This document shows positions 51,047 to 55,163 of a stretch of DNA of 55,163 bases, piece after piece. Source of the DNA: a bacterium (GTDB lineage Bacteria; UBP7; UBA6624); NCBI GenBank assembly GCA_014384545.1, contig JACNFQ010000053.1, positions 1-55,163 on the forward strand, given 5' to 3'. Made by a program: the position numbers and the translations under genes. Under the pieces are notes generated by a model, which saw only the letters and a list, made by a program, of their open reading frames with translations, did not search any database and had not been told where the DNA came from. Each line of letters opens with the position of its first letter. The first letter of the stretch is position 1.

Positions 51047-51450
51047 ACAGAACGTCAGCGATGCTTGCCTTAGAGGGATTGATCCGATTGGCTGCATTGC
51101 CAAGAGAAGAGTACCACACCTTGGCCGAAATCTGTCCACCAAACTCACCAACTCCACCCTATTTTGCGAAAGTATTTCAACGGCTATCCCTTTCACCTAT
51201 CGTCTCGGCACGAAGGGGACCTGGGGGCGGGTACAAACTGACGATCTCTCCCCAAGAGATTACTTTAGAGGCCGTGATTCTTGCCTCTACCGAACAAAAG
51301 AGCCTCTCATCCTGCCTTCTCAGAGATGCCCCTTGCGGGTCTGAACCTGCCTGTCCGCTACACAAACTGTTGAAGGATGAACAGATTGCACTCTCTCATC
51401 AAATTACCTCATTGACCTTAGAAGACTTGCTTGAAAGCGAGGGTGCCTAG
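51043..51450 (+). CDS. Rrf2-family Fe-S transcription regulator (NsrR/IscR-like)
   Basis: A 135-residue Rrf2 regulator. The N-terminal winged helix (LALEGLIRLAALPREEYHTLAEI) is followed by the wing RRGPGGGYKLTISPQ. Three cysteines, C91, C98 and C104, lie at the cluster-ligand positions of IscR and NsrR (C-x6-C-x5-C), so it likely senses NO or redox state through an Fe-S cluster. It is the last gene of the nos operon, with an ATGA overlap to nosL, so it may adjust N2O reduction to NO or oxygen. Its gene converges on ctaG with a four-base overlap of stops and no terminator between. Confidence 0.88.
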   Translation: MNRTSAMLALEGLIRLAALPREEYHTLAEICPPNSPTPPYFAKVFQRLSLSPIVSARRGPGGGYKLTISPQEITLEAVILASTEQKSLSSCLLRDAPCGSEPACPLHKLLKDEQIALSHQITSLTLEDLLESEGA

Positions 51451-52298
51451 GTTTCGTCTAGGTTTGGGTGCGGATTCGCCTTGTGATGCTTGTGACTCCA
51501 AGAGAAAAAAGTCCCTGCCCACGCCACTGTATATCCAACCATAGCGGCTATCTTCATGATAATACCACCCAGTTTTTGATCTTCAAGAGGCGAGAAATCG
51601 AGCCATCCCTCTAGCCGCGGTGCCACTTGATAAGTGGGATAGAAGACTTGGTCACTAAACGAGAGAATGCCAAACGCAGGAAGCTGTGCCACGGGAAATG
51701 CGAAGATATAGAGGAGTCTGGCACCAAAGGAGAGGCGTGGCCATCCGGGGACAGGATTGAGGAGGGGCCACCAAGAGAGAATTGCACCAAAGAGCATTGT
51801 CGCATGTTCTAGATTGTGGATGGGGGTGCTGTGAAGGGCTGCCTCGTAAAGGCGTGGCAGGTGCCAACCCAAAAAGAAGAGATGGAAAAGAGCCCAAGCC
51901 ACGAGAGGTTTTGTCAGGGTTTGGAGGATGGGTCGGATAAGGGGGCGGTCAAACAAGCTCTTGGCGAGTGCCGGAGGAATCCCGACCAAGAGGGCTACAG
52001 CAACAGGGAAGATGAAGAGGATATGTTGGACCATATGAACCCAAAACAGATACTCTTCGCCCACATGGTCAATGGGCGAAGAAACTGCGACATAGAAGAG
52101 GGCTACACCAAAGAAAAAGGAGAGTGCTCTCCACAGAGGGTATGGCGTTCCCTTTCCCCATTTTTCCCTCCAAGGACCAATGCCAAAAAAATATAGGGAT
52201 AGCACACCCAAGAGAAGGACCAAGAGGGGAACCTCATGAGTCCAAGTTGAGATATTTTCTGATTCGTGGAGCCCCGTATGGAGGAAGAGCATTCTCAT
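51447..52298 (-). CDS. ctaG: CtaG-type cytochrome c oxidase assembly factor (Caa3_CtaG)
   Basis: A 283-residue membrane protein with about seven helices of the Caa3-type CtaG family, needed to mature the copper sites of caa3 oxidases. Family segments are SSPIDHVGEEYLFWVHMVQHIL, PLVAWALFHLFFLGWHLP, and HNLEHATMLFGAILSWWPLL; the paired histidines are probable metal ligands. The gene has its own promoter candidate (GATAAT) in the 42-base gap after the COX IV-cytochrome gene. Separate from the older Cox11-like CtaG. It stands with the oxidase genes, supporting the caa3-type identification. Confidence 0.9.
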   Translation of the reverse strand: MRMLFLHTGLHESENISTWTHEVPLLVLLLGVLSLYFFGIGPWREKWGKGTPYPLWRALSFFFGVALFYVAVSSPIDHVGEEYLFWVHMVQHILFIFPVAVALLVGIPPALAKSLFDRPLIRPILQTLTKPLVAWALFHLFFLGWHLPRLYEAALHSTPIHNLEHATMLFGAILSWWPLLNPVPGWPRLSFGARLLYIFAFPVAQLPAFGILSFSDQVFYPTYQVAPRLEGWLDFSPLEDQKLGGIIMKIAAMVGYTVAWAGTFFSWSHKHHKANPHPNLDET

Positions 52299-52305
52299 AT
52301 GAAGT

Positions 52306-52311
52306 ATTATC
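52306..52311 (-). promoter_or_regulatory. -10 box of ctaG
   Basis: GATAAT on the minus strand at -13 to -8 of the ATG at 52298. There is no Shine-Dalgarno, so ctaG may be leaderless like the other genes with this spacing. Confidence 0.35.
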
Positions 52312-52340
52312 CCAAAAACTATGTCGTGGAAGAAGCGTCG

Positions 52341-53078
52341 CTAGAGAGAAGCTAGATAGTGCAAGAGAGCTTCGACTTCTTCATCAGATGCTGTCATCGT
52401 AAGTCCCATCGGCATCATGCCCTTAATGAACCCTTTTGGTGCACGCTTCATTGGGTCTAGAACAGATTCTCGAATATAGGCGGTATCCACAATAATCGTT
52501 GTGCCATCATCCATCTCTTGCTCCCGTCCTAATAGACCCTTCCAAGAAGGTCCGACCAACCGTGAGCCGTCCACACTATGGCATGCCGAACAACCCAATT
52601 GAGTCGCTACCGTTTCGCCTAAAGCAATCATCTCATCCTTCGTAAGGGCGTTTCCACCTTCACAGGGGTTTGCCACCTCCATCTCAACGACCTCTCCCCC
52701 TTCACAGGGGTTTGTTGGCGTGGGATCGGGTGTGTGACAGGGGTTTGCCACCTCAATCTCAACGACCTCTGGGGTTTGGTGGGCAACCTCGCTACGGGGA
52801 CTGGGCTGGGCAGCATTTGGGTTCAACATCACAATGATAGCCCAGGCACTGCCAGCAATCAGAAAGACCCCCATCCCGAAGATCCAACCCAACAAGGCGG
52901 GGTCTTTCTTGAGGTGCATGTAGACCTGGATGACCAACCAAAACTTGAGGGCTGCTAGCGAGAGCAAAAGGACGTTGTAAACGGTTTGCGGTGACCACGA
53001 AGGGAGCATCACCTCCACTACAGTCACCAATGTCAAGATCACAGCGATTTTTAGGTAGTTATTGTTCTTGTTGCTCAT
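52341..53078 (-). CDS. cytochrome oxidase subunit IV-like membrane domain fused to a cytochrome c domain
   Basis: A 245-residue fusion. Residues 1-90 hold three membrane helices of the prokaryotic COX IV (CyoD/CtaF) type (YLKIAVILTLVTVVEVML, VYNVLLLSLAALKFWLVIQ, YMHLKKD, GWIFGMGVFLIAG). A linker (95-145) contains repeats ending in NPC (C114, C125, C139). Residues 150-245 are a class I cytochrome c with the heme motif CSACH (C163-H167) and a Met-rich GMMPMGL ligand region. In caa3 oxidases the cytochrome c is normally fused to subunit II, so placement on subunit IV is unusual. GAGGAG precedes the ATG by eight bases. Confidence 0.85.
   Translation of the reverse strand: MSNKNNNYLKIAVILTLVTVVEVMLPSWSPQTVYNVLLLSLAALKFWLVIQVYMHLKKDPALLGWIFGMGVFLIAGSAWAIIVMLNPNAAQPSPRSEVAHQTPEVVEIEVANPCHTPDPTPTNPCEGGEVVEMEVANPCEGGNALTKDEMIALGETVATQLGCSACHSVDGSRLVGPSWKGLLGREQEMDDGTTIIVDTAYIRESVLDPMKRAPKGFIKGMMPMGLTMTASDEEVEALLHYLASL
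52662..52770. repeat. 34-bp direct repeat inside the COX IV-cytochrome linker
   Basis: Copies at 52662-52695 and 52737-52770 differ at one base and are 75 bases apart, exactly 25 codons. A partial third copy of the first 11 bases lies at 52703-52713. The repeats encode the linker with the VANPC and TNPC segments, so the linker likely grew by in-frame duplication. Confidence 0.8.
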
Positions 53079-53090
53079 TTTCTTACTCCT

Positions 53091-53828
53091 CTAGGACCCA
53101 GGCATTTCCATCAAGTAGACAACGGAGAAAATCACAATCCAAACGACATCAACGAAGTGCCAATAAAGGCCTGCTACTTCAACATGGACTGCTTTTTTCT
53201 TTGTGACACCTCCCCAAAACGAGTGGACCAACAAAAGAATCATCCAAAGAACACCCACCGCCACGTGCACGCCATGAAAGCCTGTTAGTAGATAAAAAGA
53301 AGCCCCAAAAAGGTTCGTTTGCATCGTTAGCCCTTCTTCAATAAAAGTAGAGAATTCGAAGACTTGATAGCCCAAGAAAACCAACCCACAGAGAATCGTG
53401 GCCACATTCCATAGACGGAACTTTCCCAAATCCCCCCGTTGAATTGCTGCCAACTGGAGCACCATCGTTAGGGAGCTAGTCAAGAGAATAAAGGTGCTGA
53501 TTGTGGTCGTCTGGAAGTCAAAGACATCAAGGGGCCATGGACCTGTCAAACTCCTTCCTTTATAGACCAAATACCCTGCAATTAAGCTCCCGAACAACAT
53601 GCAGTCGCTAGCGATGTATGCCCACCAAAGGAGCTTGATGTGGGGAACACCAGTCCCCTCGGGCGGCTTAGGGGGACCTTCGGTCTGGTCATCGGGCACG
53701 GCAGGTACCGTTTGGGGTTTCTTTCGAACCAATCCCAAAATACCATAAAAGGTAAAGACTGCAACACCAAACGCAGCGACCACAAGAGCGAGTCCCATTA
53801 GGGGAGAAAGTGTACTGGCAAGAATCAT
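53091..53828 (-). CDS. ctaE: cytochrome c oxidase subunit III
   Basis: A 245-residue subunit III with seven helices. The first two are separated by a proline-rich loop (PAVPDDQTEGPPKPPEGTG), then IKLLWWAYIASDCMLFGSL, the GASFYLLTGFHGVHVAVG segment, and the family end EVAGLYWHFVDVVWIVIF. The long first loop is unusual for the family. The ATG at 53828 overlaps the subunit I stop in ATGA and is chosen over the longer frame. It would stabilise the oxidase and help oxygen uptake (family knowledge). Confidence 0.93.
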   Translation of the reverse strand: MILASTLSPLMGLALVVAAFGVAVFTFYGILGLVRKKPQTVPAVPDDQTEGPPKPPEGTGVPHIKLLWWAYIASDCMLFGSLIAGYLVYKGRSLTGPWPLDVFDFQTTTISTFILLTSSLTMVLQLAAIQRGDLGKFRLWNVATILCGLVFLGYQVFEFSTFIEEGLTMQTNLFGASFYLLTGFHGVHVAVGVLWMILLLVHSFWGGVTKKKAVHVEVAGLYWHFVDVVWIVIFSVVYLMEMPGS

Positions 53829-55081
53829 TGTCCTGCCTCCATGGGGTGAATATGTTCTCCACCCTCTCCTTCTAAAGCCCATGCAAAGAAAGCGAGTAGC
53901 ATAATGCCCACCCCTGTGAACCCTAGTGCGGGGCTATACAGGAGCCCAAGCCCTCCAAAGAGAATCCCCAAACTTGCGATGGCGGGCATCCAAGACCCCC
54001 CAGGCATGTGGATCCCGCCCTTGTCGGGAGGAAGAGTAGCGATTTCTCGCTTTTCCATCTTGGCAGCCCAAAGTTCATCCCTCTCTTTTACGACGGGTGT
54101 TTGGGCAAAGTTGTATACAGGGGGAGGAGACGTTGTGGTCCACTCCAATGTCCGGGCGTCCCATGGATCGGCAGGTGCTCTCTCTCCGTGGCGTGCTGCT
54201 CGGAGAAGCTCCATAATAAAGAGTAGGACAGAAAGCCCCATCGCAAATGCCCCAAACGTGGCAGCCAAATTGGAAGCACCCCATCCCATCTCGGATGAAT
54301 AGGTGTAGATGCGCCTGGGCATTCCATAAAAACCGGCAATGACCATCGGTATGAATGTCGCATTGAACCCCCAGAAAAAGAGCCAGAAAATCTTCTTTCC
54401 TCGCTTGTCATCCAATAGGCGTCCGGTCATCTTCGGGAACCAATAAGCAATCCCAGCAAAGAGACCGAAGAGCCCCCCACCCACAAGCGTATAGTGGAAA
54501 TGTGAAACGACAAAATAGGTATCATGTTGCTGGTAATCAGATGCCGCAGCACTGTTCATGATTCCTGTCAGCCCCCCCCATAAGAACATTCCAATGAAGG
54601 CAACAGCATACAACATGGGCGTGGTAAATCGAATCTTCCCACCCCACAAAGTAAAGACCCAGTTGAAGATCTTTGCCCCTGTGGGTATCGCAATCAAACT
54701 CGTTGTGAGGGCAAAAGCTGTATTGGCGACAGGCCCCATCCCTACGGTAAACATATGGTGGGCCCAAACCGCAAACCCCAAGAAAGCAATCGTTGCACCC
54801 GAAAAAACGACGACCGGATATCCGAAAAGGGGTTTGCGGGAAAAGGTAGGAAGTATCTCAGAAATGATCCCCATCGGCGGAAGAACGATGATATAAACCT
54901 CTGGGTGTAGTTTTCCTGACTTGTTGGCAATTTCGTGGACGTGCAGTATGGGTTCAAGGTTGTTATGTTGTTGATCTGTCATATTCGTTCTAGCAGATTC
55001 CGCTCCTCCCAGCGTACAGGCCATTGTTTTCGTAAGGTCGCACATTGGGGGATTCGTTAGTGTTGTGTGCGGCTCCGCCAT
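53825..55081 (-). CDS. ctaD: heme-copper oxidase subunit I, C-terminal part with abnormal N-terminus at window end
   Basis: From residue 59 (54907) this is a clear A-type subunit I: HPEVY (CuB histidine and cross-linked tyrosine), AHHMFTVGM (CuB histidines), SLIAIPTGAKIFNW with the K-channel lysine, and HDTYFVVSHFHYTLVGG with both heme histidines. The upstream 58 codons are not subunit I: the normal helices, low-spin heme histidine and D-channel residues are missing, and the usual FWFFG before HPEVY is replaced by unrelated residues. The 200 bases at the window end look compositionally different. The gene is thus truncated, or the contig end is chimeric. The C-terminus carries an extra two-helix region, as in some caa3 oxidases. 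Confidence 0.8.
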   Translation of the reverse strand: MAEPHTTLTNPPMCDLTKTMACTLGGAESARTNMTDQQHNNLEPILHVHEIANKSGKLHPEVYIIVLPPMGIISEILPTFSRKPLFGYPVVVFSGATIAFLGFAVWAHHMFTVGMGPVANTAFALTTSLIAIPTGAKIFNWVFTLWGGKIRFTTPMLYAVAFIGMFLWGGLTGIMNSAAASDYQQHDTYFVVSHFHYTLVGGGLFGLFAGIAYWFPKMTGRLLDDKRGKKIFWLFFWGFNATFIPMVIAGFYGMPRRIYTYSSEMGWGASNLAATFGAFAMGLSVLLFIMELLRAARHGERAPADPWDARTLEWTTTSPPPVYNFAQTPVVKERDELWAAKMEKREIATLPPDKGGIHMPGGSWMPAIASLGILFGGLGLLYSPALGFTGVGIMLLAFFAWALEGEGGEHIHPMEAGQ

Positions 55082-55163
55082 CAGCCCGTCGACTCCTGCA
55101 TCCTCACGGCCTAGTTTTGCGTGTTTATCATTCGCTTTTGTGAGACCACCCCGAACCGAGTCT

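Noticed and set aside
54850-55081. Intein or intron inserted at HPEVY of subunit I
   Set aside because: No intein splice blocks (HN before Ser, Thr or Cys) and no intron core; too little sequence remains before the window end to judge an insertion.
1-55163. Insertion sequences, prophage or integrase genes
   Set aside because: No transposase, integrase or phage structural motifs were seen in any frame with a plausible gene.

Overview
The window looks like one complete contig of about 55 kb from a diderm bacterium of roughly 50-55% GC. A signal-peptide-bearing beta-barrel porin indicates an outer membrane. The housekeeping genes look like Terrabacteria: a cinA/pncC-recA-rny-ymdB block, class II NrdJ, a two-OB-fold SSB of the Deinococcus-Thermus type, and several first-of-operon genes that appear leaderless, with a TAnnnT -10 box 6-8 bases before the ATG. 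A relative of Deinococcota or Armatimonadota is plausible, but I cannot place it from these genes. Both ends cut respiratory genes: a truncated arsenite-oxidase large subunit on the left and an abnormal cytochrome-oxidase subunit I on the right.

Layout. 1-2.5 kb: AioA C-terminus, MobB and a polytopic membrane protein. 2.6-9.2 kb: a molybdoenzyme operon (TAT-exported catalytic subunit, four-cluster ferredoxin subunit, NrfD/PsrC-like anchor, small membrane protein, TorD-like chaperone) followed by a porin. 9.3-13.7 kb: a winged-helix regulator with a pseudo-receiver, then oah-SDR-had-dch, the ring-hydrating and ring-opening part of anaerobic benzoyl-CoA degradation. 13.7-17.8 kb (minus): feoB, a DtxR-FeoA-FeoA regulator and a DsbA-YceI fusion. 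17.9-24.5 kb: ispG, a thiO-like oxidase, a zinc peptidase (plus strand), a catalytically degenerate CPBP-like protein, htpX and lemA. 24.6-34.5 kb (minus): a PIN-domain fusion protein, ymdB, rny, recA, pncC, ssb, dcd and nrdJ, a nucleic-acid maintenance block. 34.7-38.6 kb (minus): ndk, a DedA-like gene, tsaC, prmC, prfA and rpmE. 38.6-44.8 kb: a TolB-like propeller, a TSUP exporter, tRNA-Gln, a GT-C glycosyltransferase, and divergently an SDR and a prolyl oligopeptidase. 45-51.5 kb: a nitrous-oxide reductase operon (nosZ, membrane protein, nosD, nosF, nosY, nosL, Rrf2 regulator). 51.4-55.1 kb (minus): ctaG, a COX IV-cytochrome c fusion, subunit III and part of subunit I.

Taken together the genes describe a respiratory generalist. 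Electrons could come from arsenite and from aromatic-derived acyl-CoAs, and could go to O2 through a caa3-like oxidase, to N2O through NosZ, and possibly to another oxyanion through the molybdoenzyme operon. Benzoyl-CoA reductase, CoA ligase, NosR, the oxidase subunit II and the Rieske subunit AioB are not in the window.

No CRISPR array, transposase, phage gene or rRNA was seen. All intergenic gaps are under 300 bases; the largest are 34522-34729 and 29213-29405. The observations most worth a second look are the PIN/putative PD-(D/E)XK/zinc-cysteine protein, the recurring leaderless promoters, the molybdoenzyme lacking one Fe-S cysteine, the COX IV-cytochrome c and DsbA-YceI fusions, and the abrupt junction in subunit I.
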